Positions 47,443 to 56,223 of a stretch of DNA of 64,000 bases are shown here, piece by piece. Position 1 is the first letter of the stretch, and every line of letters starts with the position of its first letter. Under the pieces are notes generated by a model, which was not told the origin of the DNA, made no database searches, and saw only the letters and a program-made list of their open reading frames with translations. The translations under genes were made by a program, and so were the position numbers. This stretch comes from CAITWF01 sp038231575 (GTDB taxonomy: Bacteria > Verrucomicrobiota > Verrucomicrobiia > Opitutales > Opitutaceae), in contig JBBRLB010000002.1 of assembly GCA_038231575.1 (NCBI GenBank), positions 1 through 64,000 on the forward strand. Reading direction: 5' to 3'.

Positions 47443-48636
47443 ATGCCTAAACTTTTTCGCCTCCTTTTGCTCGTCGCCCTCATCGCCGCCCCCGCCGCCC
47501 TGGCCCAACGCAAGATCGGTGAGGTCACCATCACCGTCGATAAGAACAAGATTCCCGTGCACGTCAGCGGCGCGACGGCCGAGCTTGATGCGCTCGCGGT
47601 GCAAGCCTTCAGCGCGCACGGGCGCTACAAACTCGTCGCCAGCGGCGGCGAGTTCGACCTCCGCTTCTCGGCCGTCACCGGCACGCAGGTCCGCGTCGAC
47701 ATCACCAAGGGCCTCAGCACCACGGCGTTCGCTTCGGAAGTCGCGACGGGCACGAGTCTCCATCCCGCGCTCTATCGCGCGGCGGACATCGCGGTGGAAA
47801 AAACCAACGGCCTCGGCCTGCGCGGCTTCTTCACCGCGCGCCTCGCCCTGATCGGTGAGGGCACGGGCAAGAAGGAAGTCTACACGTCGGATTTGTTCTT
47901 CAGCCCCGGCAGCGTGTCGCAAGTCACGGCGGATCGGGCGCTCGCGCTCTCGCCCCGTTGGGCACCCGATGGCGCGAAGATTATCTACACGAGTTTCTAC
48001 AAATCGGGCTTCCCCGATATTTTTCTACTCGATCTCGCGAGCAAGCAGCGGACGACTTTCGTGAGTTTTCGCGGCACGAACAGCAGTGCGCGCTTCAGTC
48101 CCAACGGCTCGCAGGTCGCGATGGTGCTGAGCGGCGAGGGGACGCCGGAAGTTTACGTGAGCAACGCGCAGGGCCGTCAGGTCGCGCGGCGCACGCGCTC
48201 CGACGCCGTGAAATCCTCGCCGTGTTTCTCGCCCGACGGTGCGCGCATCGTGTTCGCGATGGAGCCGGGCCCGCAACTCTACGTGATGTCGGCCGCCGGC
48301 GGCGCGCCGCAACGCCTCACGACGGGTTTCACCTATGCCGCCGAACCCGACTGGAGCCGTGCAAGCCCCAACAAGATCGCCTGCACCGTCAAGGTGGGCG
48401 CCCACTATCAGGTGGCGGTCTATGATTTTTCGAAGGGCTCGGCCGAGGTTGTCTCCAAGGCCGACTTCGACGGCATCGAGCCGAGCTGGCTCGCGGATGG
48501 GCGCCACCTCGTCTACACCGCGCGCGATCGCAGCACCAGCGTGCTTTGCATCCTCGACACCGAGACGGGCCAGAGCAAACGCCTCTCGCCCGCCAGCCTC
48601 GGCGCGACGCTCGGCGCCAACGTGTGGACGCCGTAG
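47443..48636 (+). CDS. tolB: Tol-Pal system protein TolB-like
   Basis: 397 residues from the ATG at 47443, which begins a signal peptide (LFRLLLLVALIAAPAALAQ). The N-terminal domain (about 20-140) is followed by a six-blade propeller with repeats such as LSPRWAPDGAKIIYTSFYKS, ARFSPNGSQVAMVLSGEGTP, SPCFSPDGARIVFAMEPGPQ and EPSWLADGRHLVYTARDRST. Periplasmic partner of Pal in envelope maintenance. The N-terminal IAV-PF motif is not clear, so a TolB-like propeller in another role is possible. No tolA, tolQ or pal lies in the window. Confidence 0.8.
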   Translation: MPKLFRLLLLVALIAAPAALAQRKIGEVTITVDKNKIPVHVSGATAELDALAVQAFSAHGRYKLVASGGEFDLRFSAVTGTQVRVDITKGLSTTAFASEVATGTSLHPALYRAADIAVEKTNGLGLRGFFTARLALIGEGTGKKEVYTSDLFFSPGSVSQVTADRALALSPRWAPDGAKIIYTSFYKSGFPDIFLLDLASKQRTTFVSFRGTNSSARFSPNGSQVAMVLSGEGTPEVYVSNAQGRQVARRTRSDAVKSSPCFSPDGARIVFAMEPGPQLYVMSAAGGAPQRLTTGFTYAAEPDWSRASPNKIACTVKVGAHYQVAVYDFSKGSAEVVSKADFDGIEPSWLADGRHLVYTARDRSTSVLCILDTETGQSKRLSPASLGATLGANVWTP

Positions 48637-48726
48637 GCGCTTGGAGGGTCGGACGCGTGATCGCTAACGCGCCGCTCAGCATTTTCGGATGCGGTGTGGC
48701 GGCGGATGAGGATAATCCGCTCTGCC

Positions 48727-48755
48727 AATAAAAAGCCGCACCCGGAGGTGCGGCT
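48727..48755 (-). terminator. Intrinsic terminator of sodA
   Basis: On the minus strand the 9-bp stem AGCCGCACC/GGTGCGGCT with a 4-base loop is followed by TTTTTATT. It lies 31 bases after the sodA stop. Confidence 0.88.
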
Positions 48756-48785
48756 GGATTCGCCCGGAAATTTGCGGGGCCGTGC

Positions 48786-49418
48786 TTACTTCGTCGCCGC
48801 GGCGTAGTTCGCCTCGACGGCTTTCCAGTTCACGACATTCCAGAACGCCGTGATGTAATCCGGACGGCGGTTCTGGTAATTGAGATAGTAAGCGTGCTCC
48901 CAGACATCGAGTCCGAGGACGGGCTTGCCCTCGATGCCGGCGACGGCCTTGCCCATGAGCGGGCTGTCCTGGTTCGCCGTCGAGCCGACCGCGAGTTTCT
49001 TGTCAGCGGTGACGTAGAGCCACGCCCAGCCGGAGCCGAAACGCGTGGCGCCGGCCTTGGCGAAGTCTTCCTTGAACTTGGCGAACCCGCCGAGCTGCGC
49101 ATCGATCGCGGCCGCGAGCGCACCGGTCGGGGCGTCTTGATCGTGAGGCGCGAGAACGGTCCAGAAGAATGAGTGATTCGAGTGGCCGCCGGCATTATTG
49201 CGCACGCCCGCGCGGATGGCCTCGGGCACCTTCGAGAGATCGGCGATGAGCACGTTGACGTCGAGCGCGGCGAGGGCGGGCTGATCCTTGAGGAGATTGT
49301 TGGCGTTGGTGATGTAGGCTTGGTGGTGCTTGCCGTGATGGATTTCCATCGTCTTCGCATCAATGTGCGGCTCGAGGGCGTTGGGGGCGTAGGGCAACTT
49401 GGGGAGTTCGTAGGCCAT
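48786..49418 (-). CDS. sodA: Superoxide dismutase, Mn-type
   Basis: 210 residues. It removes superoxide in the cytoplasm. The metal ligands are His27 (EIHHGKHH), His82 (AGGHSNHSFFW), Asp171 and His175 (LDVWEHAYYL). The Gly-Gly before His79 and Gln150 in TANQDSPLM are the pattern of the manganese type; iron enzymes usually have the Gln at the other site. No signal peptide. It ends with a good terminator. Confidence 0.96.
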   Translation of the reverse strand: MAYELPKLPYAPNALEPHIDAKTMEIHHGKHHQAYITNANNLLKDQPALAALDVNVLIADLSKVPEAIRAGVRNNAGGHSNHSFFWTVLAPHDQDAPTGALAAAIDAQLGGFAKFKEDFAKAGATRFGSGWAWLYVTADKKLAVGSTANQDSPLMGKAVAGIEGKPVLGLDVWEHAYYLNYQNRRPDYITAFWNVVNWKAVEANYAAATK

Positions 49419-49609
49419 GGCAGTGATTTGGTTTCGGGTTGGATTGAAGAGCGAATGCTAGGAGGCGTAACCAATGCACCGGCTCGCGCAGGCGTCAACG
49501 TTCGGGTGTGTCTTGCCGCGGAGGTCTTTCCCTACTCACGCGAGTTGGAAGCGCCGGCTGGCTGGCGATGGCGGGTCCGATGGGCAACGAATCGCCTGCC
49601 AGCGCGCTC

Positions 49610-50131
49610 CTACAGTTCAGGTTCGCGCCGCTTCAGTTGGAAAAATTTCTGGAGCAACTCGCGGCACTCGCCTTCGAGCACGCCACCCGCGGTCAACTCG
49701 ACGTGATGGTTCACGCGTGGCAGGTCGTTGAGATTGGTCGCACCGCCGAGGCAGCCCATCTTCGGATCGGGCACGGCGTAGCACACGCGTTTGACGCGCG
49801 ACATCAGCATCGCGCCGGAGCACATCGGACACGGCTCCTTGGTGACGTAAACGGTCGCGCCCTCGAGGCGCCAGTTGCCGATCTTTGCGGCAGCCTGGGT
49901 GATCGCGATCATTTCGGCGTGCGCCGTGGGATCGTGGGCGCCTTCCACGGTGTTGTGCGCCGCCGCGATGACCTCGCCGCCGATTTCGATGACGGCCCCG
50001 ATGGGCACCTCGTCGACCCGCCACGCGTCGATCGCCTGGTTGTAGGCGAGGCTCATGAAGAACGCGTCGTCGCGCACGAGTTGCGACGGGAAGCGTTTTT
50101 CAAACGGGCAGGGTGGAGGAGTGTCGGGCAT
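49610..50131 (-). CDS. tadA: tRNA adenosine(34) deaminase TadA
   Basis: 173 residues. It deaminates adenosine to inosine at the wobble base of tRNA-Arg. The zinc site is TAHAEMIAITQAA (His and catalytic Glu) with EPCPMCSGAMLMSRV, the PCxxC pair. The C-terminal part (PDPKMGCLGGATNLNDLPRV) fits TadA over other deaminases. Start at 50131 ATG; the N-terminus has an extra 20-residue leader before DDAFFMSLAYNQA, so a later start is possible. Confidence 0.93.
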   Translation of the reverse strand: MPDTPPPCPFEKRFPSQLVRDDAFFMSLAYNQAIDAWRVDEVPIGAVIEIGGEVIAAAHNTVEGAHDPTAHAEMIAITQAAAKIGNWRLEGATVYVTKEPCPMCSGAMLMSRVKRVCYAVPDPKMGCLGGATNLNDLPRVNHHVELTAGGVLEGECRELLQKFFQLKRREPEL

Positions 50132-50259
50132 GTTACTATCCCGCGAATGATGATTTCCGAGAGGAAACCTTGACTAAGGCGGCCAGAATCTGCCTTACAA
50201 GGTGCTTTTGACGACCCGACCCATGACCAACCGCACAGCGATCGCACACCGCATTAACC

Positions 50260-50529
50260 ATGTCAGCTGATAATAACGCGATTGAAGTGGAGGGGAAAGT
50301 CGTCGCGGTGCTCCCCGGGACGATGTTTAAGGTGCAGCTCAACAACGCCACGCAGCACGTGGTCTTGGCGCACATCTCGGGCAAGCTGCGGAAAAACTTC
50401 ATCAAGATCGCCGCGGGCGACATGGTGAAAATGGAGATGAGCCCCTACGATCTCGACAAGGCGCGGATCACGTTCCGCATGAAAGAGGCGACGACCTACG
50501 TGCCGCCGCCACGCCGCCGGCAATACTGA
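50260..50529 (+). CDS. infA: Translation initiation factor IF-1
   Basis: 89 residues, longer than the usual 72. The S1-like fold is clear: AIEVEGKVVAVLPGTMFKVQ, then LNNATQHVVLAHISGKLRKN and FIKIAAGDMVKMEMSPYDLD. The end KARITFRMKEATTYVPPPRR is an extension with a basic tail. IF-1 binds the A site during initiation. Followed by an intrinsic terminator at 50557. Confidence 0.96.
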   Translation: MSADNNAIEVEGKVVAVLPGTMFKVQLNNATQHVVLAHISGKLRKNFIKIAAGDMVKMEMSPYDLDKARITFRMKEATTYVPPPRRRQY

Positions 50530-50556
50530 GCGCCGCGCCCGTGCGCATTTGAGATC

Positions 50557-50588
50557 GACGCCGCCCGCTGCGCGGCGTCTTTTGTTTT
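50557..50588 (+). terminator. Intrinsic terminator of infA
   Basis: GACGCCGC/GCGGCGTC stem with a 7-base loop, followed by TTTTGTTTT. It lies 27 bases after the infA stop and just before xerD. Confidence 0.9.
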
Positions 50589-50593
50589 CCGCC

Positions 50594-51529
50594 ATGCGGG
50601 TCGATCACAGCCAGGCGCCGGCGGCGTTCGCCAACGACATCGAGTCGTTTCTTAGCTACATTAGCCTCGAGCGCGGTCTCTCGAAAAACACCGTCGCTGC
50701 CTACCGCCGCGATCTCGATCAGGCGGCGCGGTTCTTGCAACGCGGCGGGGCCGCCCACTGGCGCACAGTCTCGCCCGCGCAGGCGGCCGGGTGGGTACAT
50801 TCGCTTTCGGACGCGGCTGACCGCTACCAGGCGACGAGCCTCGCCCGCAAAATCACCGCCCTGCGCATGCTCGCGCGCCATCTCGTCCGGGAGAAATTTC
50901 GCGACGACGATTTTACCGCGCTGCTCACCGGTCCGAAGCTCGCGCGCAAGATCCCCGGCACGCTCAGCGAATCCGAAATCGCGCGCCTCCTCGCCGCGCC
51001 GACCGGCGGCGATCCGCGGGCGCTGCGCGATCGGGCCCTGCTGGAGCTTTTCTATTCGAGCGGTCTGCGGGTGTCCGAACTCGCCGGCCTGATGCTGCAG
51101 CAGGTCGACCTGGAGAATAATTTTCTCCGCGTGTTCGGCAAAGGCGCGAAGGAGCGCGTCGTCCCCATCGGTGGCCGCGCGCGCGACGCGCTCGCGACCT
51201 ATCTCGCCGCCGGCCGGCCGTCGCTCGTGAAACCGAAGACTGGCAGCCAGTTTTTCCTCAACAACCGCGGCGCCGCGCTCTCGCGCGTCATGCTCTGGAT
51301 GATCGTGAAAAAATATGCCCAGCGCGCGGGCATCACCAAGAACGTGAAACCGCACGGCCTGCGCCATTCGTTCGCGACGCACCTGCTCACCGGCGGCGCG
51401 GACCTACGCGCCATTCAGGAGATGCTCGGCCACGCGAGCATCTCGACGACGCAAATCTACACCGCCGTCGAGCCCCAGCGGCTGGTCGACCATCACGCGA
51501 AATTCCACCCGCGCAACCGCGGGGCCTAG
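50594..51529 (+). CDS. xerD: Tyrosine recombinase XerD-like
   Basis: 311 residues from the ATG at 50594. The N-terminal SAM-like core-binding domain is ESFLSYISLERGLSKNTVAA. The catalytic residues are Arg in SSGLRVSELAGLM, the HGLRHSFATHLL box and the ending MLGHASISTTQIYTAVEPQR with the Tyr nucleophile. The HPR end matches XerD more than XerC. Resolves chromosome dimers. It sits alone, after the infA terminator, not next to mobile DNA. Confidence 0.9.
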   Translation: MRVDHSQAPAAFANDIESFLSYISLERGLSKNTVAAYRRDLDQAARFLQRGGAAHWRTVSPAQAAGWVHSLSDAADRYQATSLARKITALRMLARHLVREKFRDDDFTALLTGPKLARKIPGTLSESEIARLLAAPTGGDPRALRDRALLELFYSSGLRVSELAGLMLQQVDLENNFLRVFGKGAKERVVPIGGRARDALATYLAAGRPSLVKPKTGSQFFLNNRGAALSRVMLWMIVKKYAQRAGITKNVKPHGLRHSFATHLLTGGADLRAIQEMLGHASISTTQIYTAVEPQRLVDHHAKFHPRNRGA

Positions 51530-51630
51530 GGATTACTTCCCGTGCGCCGCGAAATCAAATTGACCCACGGTCTCTGCGCCGACCGCTCCGGCGGGCAGAC
51601 GGCGGTGCGTCGCCCGGTTGCAGAGCGGGT

Positions 51631-52185
51631 TTAACGCGCGGGCGCAGGATAGAGCGCCGCCAGTTTCCGGAGGGTGTTCACGTTGCGCATCGAGGAGGAC
51701 GGGAGCTTCAACGCGCGCATCGCGGGCGAGGACCAGACTTTCGACTCGTTCGATTTGATCCGGCACAGCCAGTAATATTCGCGGCCTTGGACGTGAAGAT
51801 CGTCCACGTCGGTGCGGCAGGCCACCAGTCCCCGGGCCTGGGCGGCGTTGAGCGGCGCGGCGAGGAAACCGACATACAGGGGGTGCGCTTCATTTTCCAA
51901 TTCGGCTTTGGCGAAGGGACGATACGCGGCCACGGCTGCGACCTCGGCGCGGGTGCGCAGGAAGGTGTCGACGGGATAACCGAGCGAGGCCTGCAGCTGC
52001 GCTTCGATCTTTTTCCCGAGCTTCGCGGCGTCGCCCTCCTGGCCGGCGAAGATCACGTTGCCGCTGGCGATGAACGTCGCGACGTCGGCAAACTTCAGTT
52101 TTTCGAAGCACGCCCGCAGTTTGTCCATTGTGAGGCGACGCTTGCCCAGATTAATCCCCCGGAGGAACGCGATGTAGTGATGCAT
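51631..52185 (-). CDS. DUF1697 family protein
   Basis: 184 residues. The family pattern is clear: MHHYIAFLRGINLGKRRLTM, then LKFADVATFIASGNVIFAGQ and the later WLCRIKSNESKVWSS. Proteins of this family are small and cytoplasmic, of unknown function. It is convergent with xerD (101 bases) and divergent from the acetylesterase gene (start 52274). Confidence 0.9.
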   Translation of the reverse strand: MHHYIAFLRGINLGKRRLTMDKLRACFEKLKFADVATFIASGNVIFAGQEGDAAKLGKKIEAQLQASLGYPVDTFLRTRAEVAAVAAYRPFAKAELENEAHPLYVGFLAAPLNAAQARGLVACRTDVDDLHVQGREYYWLCRIKSNESKVWSSPAMRALKLPSSSMRNVNTLRKLAALYPAPAR

Positions 52186-52273
52186 GCGAATGAGTGGGGA
52201 TCTGCGGGAGAAAAGTCACGGGGTGCGTTCTCGTGCGTCAAGCCTCGCGGTCACGTTAACCCCCCGTCTCCTC

Positions 52274-53230
52274 ATGCATCCTTTGAGCTTCAATTCTGTC
52301 TCGTTGTTCTCCTTGAGAGTTTTCACCGCCTGCGCGGGACTGCTCGGACTGGTTCGGCTGACCGCCGCGGAGCGGGCGGCGCCGGTGCCGACGATTTTTG
52401 TCCTTGGTGACTCCACCGCGCGCAATACTGCGAAGGGCAAGAGCGGCGAGCCGTGCGCCGGGTGGGGCACGCCGCTCGCCGACTATTTCGAGCCGGCGAA
52501 GGCCGTCGTCGCCAATGTCGCGCACGCCGGTCAGTCGAGCCGCACCTATTTCAACCTGCCTGGCGACTGGCCGAGCGTGCTGCCAAAGATCAAGCCGGGC
52601 GACTTCGTGCTGCTCGTCTTCGGCATCAACGACGGCGGGCCGCCCCGCACGGTGAAGGATCGCGGCTCGATCCCGGGACTCGGCGACGAGAAGGTCGAAC
52701 TGAAGCGCGGCGACGACACCGTCGAAATCGCGCACACCTACGGCTGGTATCTGTCGACGATGGCGAACGCGGCGCGAGCCCAGGGGGCGCACGTCATTTT
52801 TCTCACGGTCACGACGCGCAATATCTGGACGAATCCCAAGGCGAAGTTCCGCGATGCCACGCCCACCGAGCCGTTGCCTGCCGATTACGATCCCAAGGCG
52901 GACCGCATCGAGCGCGGCACGGCGAACGGCCAATACACCCAGTGGACGAAAGACCTCGGCGCGAAACTCCACCTCCCCGTGCTCGATCTCACGAATCTCT
53001 GCGCGGACAAATACGAGGCGATGGGCCGTGAGGCCGTCGACAGATTCTACAGCGATCACAACCACACCTATCTGCCCGGCGCCGATTTTGTGGCGGCGTC
53101 GATCGTGTCGGGCTTGAAGGCGTTTCCGCAGAGCCCGTTGGGCGCGCTGCTCTCCGAAAAAGGGAAAGGTGTGCCGACGGCTGACGCCAAATACGTCAGC
53201 GAGAATCGCGCGCCGCCCCGCGCCCCATAA
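52274..53230 (+). CDS. Rhamnogalacturonan acetylesterase-like SGNH hydrolase
   Basis: 318 residues from the ATG at 52274, chosen for the signal-like leader (SLFSLRVFTACAGLLGLVRL). SGNH motifs: Ser in IFVLGDSTARNT, Gly in NVAHAGQSSRTYFN, Asn in FGINDGG and the DxxH pair in YSDHNHTYLPGADF. The family removes acetyl groups from pectin side chains outside the cytoplasm. It matches a plant-polysaccharide diet together with the esterase at 14 kb. Confidence 0.88.
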   Translation: MHPLSFNSVSLFSLRVFTACAGLLGLVRLTAAERAAPVPTIFVLGDSTARNTAKGKSGEPCAGWGTPLADYFEPAKAVVANVAHAGQSSRTYFNLPGDWPSVLPKIKPGDFVLLVFGINDGGPPRTVKDRGSIPGLGDEKVELKRGDDTVEIAHTYGWYLSTMANAARAQGAHVIFLTVTTRNIWTNPKAKFRDATPTEPLPADYDPKADRIERGTANGQYTQWTKDLGAKLHLPVLDLTNLCADKYEAMGREAVDRFYSDHNHTYLPGADFVAASIVSGLKAFPQSPLGALLSEKGKGVPTADAKYVSENRAPPRAP

Positions 53231-53287
53231 TCCGGCGTCGGCGCGCCGCATTTGCGAAACGGGCGTTCTTTCTCTCATTCGCGGATC

Positions 53288-54259
53288 ATGCTCGCTTCCC
53301 TTGGGTCCGTCTCCGCTGCGCCTGCTGATGAAGGGCTGATCGACGCTTATTCTTCCGCCGTCTCCAGCGCCGTGGCCGCGGCGCATCCCGCCGTCGTTCA
53401 CATCGAGGTGCGCGGCAACGATGCGCCCGGCGGGTCTGGCTCCGGCTTTTTCATTTCACCCGATGGCTACATCCTCACCAACAGCCACGTCGTCCATGGT
53501 GCAAAAGAGCTCAAGGTTTTCCTCGCCGACGGCCGCCGGCTCGCCGCCGATCTCATTGGCGATGATCCGGACACGGACCTCGCTGTGATTCGCGTGAGCG
53601 CGGACGAACTTGCGCACCTCACGCTCGCCGACAGCGACGCCGTGCGCCCCGGCCAGATCGCCATCGCGATCGGATCGCCGATGGGGTTTCAGCAGACGGT
53701 CACCGCCGGCATCGTCAGCGGACTCGGTCGCTCGCTCCGCGGCGCGTCGGGCCGGCTCATCGACAACGTCATCCAGACCGACGCCGCACTCAATCCCGGC
53801 AACTCCGGGGGGCCGCTCGTAAACACGCGTGGTGAAGTCATCGGCGTGAACACTGCCATCATCCGCCCTGCGCAGGGCATCTGCTTCGCGATCGCGAGCA
53901 ACACGGCGCGCTGGGTCGTCGCGTGGCTCATCAAGGACGGACGCATCCGCCGCAGTTTCATCGGGCTTGCCGGCCAGAACGTTCCGCTCATCCGCAAGGT
54001 CGCGCGCTACCATCACGTGAAACAGGACACCGGCGTGCTCGTAGCCGGCCTGGAGGCGCATAGTCCCGCCGCCCGCGCCGGGCTGGTCGAGGGGGACATT
54101 GTGATCGCGTTGGACGACGCGCCGACGCCCTCGGTTGACGCCCTGCACAAGCTTCTCACTGGCGATCGCATCGGCGAACGCGCGATCGTGACGTTCCTGC
54201 GCGGAGTCGAATTGCGCCGCCACGCGATCATTCCGCTCGAAACGCCTGCGCGCGAGTAG
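53288..54259 (+). CDS. HtrA-like serine protease with PDZ domain
   Basis: 323 residues from the ATG at 53288 (53252 is possible). The trypsin-like domain has His in LTNSHVVHG, Asp in DPDTDLAVIRV and Ser in NPGNSGGPLVN. A single PDZ domain follows (about 230-320, SPAARAGLVEGDIVIALDD). No clear signal peptide is seen from either start, so it may be cytoplasmic or use an unusual export signal. Next to pyrE-like by 16 bases on the same strand. Confidence 0.88.
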   Translation: MLASLGSVSAAPADEGLIDAYSSAVSSAVAAAHPAVVHIEVRGNDAPGGSGSGFFISPDGYILTNSHVVHGAKELKVFLADGRRLAADLIGDDPDTDLAVIRVSADELAHLTLADSDAVRPGQIAIAIGSPMGFQQTVTAGIVSGLGRSLRGASGRLIDNVIQTDAALNPGNSGGPLVNTRGEVIGVNTAIIRPAQGICFAIASNTARWVVAWLIKDGRIRRSFIGLAGQNVPLIRKVARYHHVKQDTGVLVAGLEAHSPAARAGLVEGDIVIALDDAPTPSVDALHKLLTGDRIGERAIVTFLRGVELRRHAIIPLETPARE

Positions 54260-54275
54260 TTCAGTCCTCCTGCAC

Positions 54276-54869
54276 ATGCGGGAAGAACTTATCAAGCTGC
54301 TCGCCGGGCGGCGCGGACATTTCCAGATGGAGTCCGGCTATCACAGCGAATTGTGGTTCAACCTCGATCGGCTCTTCGCACAGCCCGCCCGCCTCCGGCC
54401 GTTCGTGGCGGAACTCGCCCGGCGTCTCGCCGCCCATCGGATCGACGCGGTGTGTGGGCCGATGACCGGTGGCGCTAGACTCGCCGAAATGGTCGCGGCC
54501 GAACTCGGCTTGGGCTATTTTTTTACGGAGCGCTTCGAAACGCGCGCCGCGACCGGACTCTTCCCGGTGAAGTATCTGGTGCCAGAGGCACGCCGCGGGT
54601 TGCTCCGGCGGAAACGCATCGCGATCGTCGACGATGCCGTGAGCGCGGGTTCGGCTGCGCGTGGCACCTACACTGACCTTCTCGCGTGTGGGGCGGAACC
54701 GGTCGCGCTGGGCGCATTATTTGTGTTGGGCGACAAAGCCGCGCGCTTCGCGCAGGAATCCAATCTCGCGCTCGAATCGATCGCACAGATGTCTTTCGGC
54801 ATGTGGCCGCCGGCGGAGTGTCCGCTTTGCCAAGCTGGTGTGGCGTGGGAGAACGTTTCCGACGCCTGA
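54276..54869 (+). CDS. pyrE: Orotate phosphoribosyltransferase-like
   Basis: 197 residues. The PRPP motif is RIAIVDDAVSAGSAA (about 114-128) and the start GHFQMESGYHSELWFNLDRL fits PyrE (substrate loop). The region VCGPMTGGARLAEMVAAELG supports the fold. PyrE transfers orotate to PRPP in pyrimidine synthesis. Other pyrimidine genes are not adjacent, so a purine or unknown substrate of the same family is possible. The Cys pair near the end (PPAECPLCQAG) is unusual. It abuts the DUF1080 gene convergently. Confidence 0.78.
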   Translation: MREELIKLLAGRRGHFQMESGYHSELWFNLDRLFAQPARLRPFVAELARRLAAHRIDAVCGPMTGGARLAEMVAAELGLGYFFTERFETRAATGLFPVKYLVPEARRGLLRRKRIAIVDDAVSAGSAARGTYTDLLACGAEPVALGALFVLGDKAARFAQESNLALESIAQMSFGMWPPAECPLCQAGVAWENVSDA

Positions 54870-56219
54870 TTACAGCGACTTGATCCGGATCGCGCGAAAC
54901 GCGATGACGTCTTTGTGCTCGGCGAGACCCGCCGCCTCGCTGTGCCCGGCGAATCCAAACGCGCCCGAGGTGCGATCTTTGCCGGGGTGGGCTTTACCAT
55001 CGAGGAACTCGGTGACCTTGGCGACGTCGCCGTTGAGAATAACCGTGCCGTTGAGTTCCACCTTGATCGTCGATCCGCGGACGGTGACTTCTTCGAAATT
55101 CCACTCCCCAATGGGGTGCTGATAGCCGCGAGCGGCGGCAATCATGCCGTAGACCGAGCCATGGGCCTGGCGTGGATCAATTTTTCGGCCGGTGGCCTTC
55201 TCATAATTGTCGTCGAGGATCTGGCTTTCGCACATCCCCACATAGGCGGTGTCGCCGGTGCCGGGATAGCGGATCGCGAGGCCGTTGTTGCCTCCGGCCG
55301 TGAGCTTGAATTCCACGCGCACGATGAAATCCGAAAATTCCTCCTTCGTGAAAAGCGTGCCGCCTTTCCCGGGCGGGCAGGTGATCGCACCGTCGGCGAC
55401 TTCGTAGCTGTCAACGGCGCCGGCCCAGCCATCGAAATTCTTGCCGTTAAAAACCGATTTGAACCCGGCGTCCTCACCGTGGGTCGCGAGGATCCGGTTC
55501 GCTTCGGCGGTGCCGATTTCGCGGATAAAAACATTGCGCCAGCGGATTTCGCCATCGTGCGTCTGCAGCTCGATCGGGCCGCGCGCAGGGATGGGCGTCA
55601 GGTTCTTTTTGTCGAAGTAGGAATTGTCCATGACGGCGTGGTCGACGACGAGTTGCTCGTTGAGCCACACGCTTACGCGGGAGCCGACCATCACGATGCG
55701 GAAATGATTCCATTCACCGAAAGCCTTGTCGGCCTTCACCAGCGGATCCTTGCCGGGCGCGCCGGCGGCGTTATTCCAGAGGCCGCCCGAGCCCTTGTCC
55801 GAACCGATCGGAAATTTTTTCGGGTCAGTGTAGTCCCAAATTTGCACCTGTGGGCAGCCGCGCAGATAAATGCCGGAGTCGGCCAGCGCCACAGTCTTGT
55901 AGTCTACGAGTAACTCAAAATCGCCGTAGTCCTTCGCGGTGGTCGCGTATTTGCCGCTGCCGTCGTTGACGAGTTCATCGCCGTCGGCGCGCCAGTGCTT
56001 GAGCATGTCAGCGGTCCAGGTGGCGTCCTGCTTCGCGCGCGCCTCCTCGGTCATCGCGGCCAGCTTGCGCGGATCGAACGTGTCGCCGCCATGCCAGCCG
56101 GAGAGATCTTTGCCGTTGTAGAGGGCGGTGAAACCGGCGGGCGGCATGACCGCGGCGAAGGTGGGCGCGGCGAAAAGCGTGATGAGGAGAAATGAGCGAG
56201 CGGAGGTGAGGAGTTTCAT
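54870..56219 (-). CDS. Two-domain DUF1080 protein (3-keto-disaccharide hydrolase-like)
   Basis: 449 residues from the ATG at 56219, opening a signal peptide (SFLLITLFAAPTFAAVMPP). Two DUF1080 / concanavalin-like domains follow: the first starts GFTALYNGKDLSGWHGGDTF, the second FKSVFNGKNFDGWAGAVDSY. Each has the GW marker and later beta-sandwich strands. DUF1080 proteins act on 3-keto sugars or bind polysaccharides. Last gene of an operon with Gfo/Idh (4 bases) and an MFS carrier. Confidence 0.88.
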   Translation of the reverse strand: MKLLTSARSFLLITLFAAPTFAAVMPPAGFTALYNGKDLSGWHGGDTFDPRKLAAMTEEARAKQDATWTADMLKHWRADGDELVNDGSGKYATTAKDYGDFELLVDYKTVALADSGIYLRGCPQVQIWDYTDPKKFPIGSDKGSGGLWNNAAGAPGKDPLVKADKAFGEWNHFRIVMVGSRVSVWLNEQLVVDHAVMDNSYFDKKNLTPIPARGPIELQTHDGEIRWRNVFIREIGTAEANRILATHGEDAGFKSVFNGKNFDGWAGAVDSYEVADGAITCPPGKGGTLFTKEEFSDFIVRVEFKLTAGGNNGLAIRYPGTGDTAYVGMCESQILDDNYEKATGRKIDPRQAHGSVYGMIAAARGYQHPIGEWNFEEVTVRGSTIKVELNGTVILNGDVAKVTEFLDGKAHPGKDRTSGAFGFAGHSEAAGLAEHKDVIAFRAIRIKSL

Positions 56220-56223
56220 GGGG

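Noticed and set aside
50170..50200. Promoter for infA (TTGACT followed by TTACAA)
   Set aside because: The spacing is 19 bases and the -10 is poor; not strong enough to annotate.
50594..51529. Phage or mobile-element integrase
   Set aside because: The sequence fits a housekeeping XerD, there are no attachment sites or phage genes nearby, and the neighbours are core genes.
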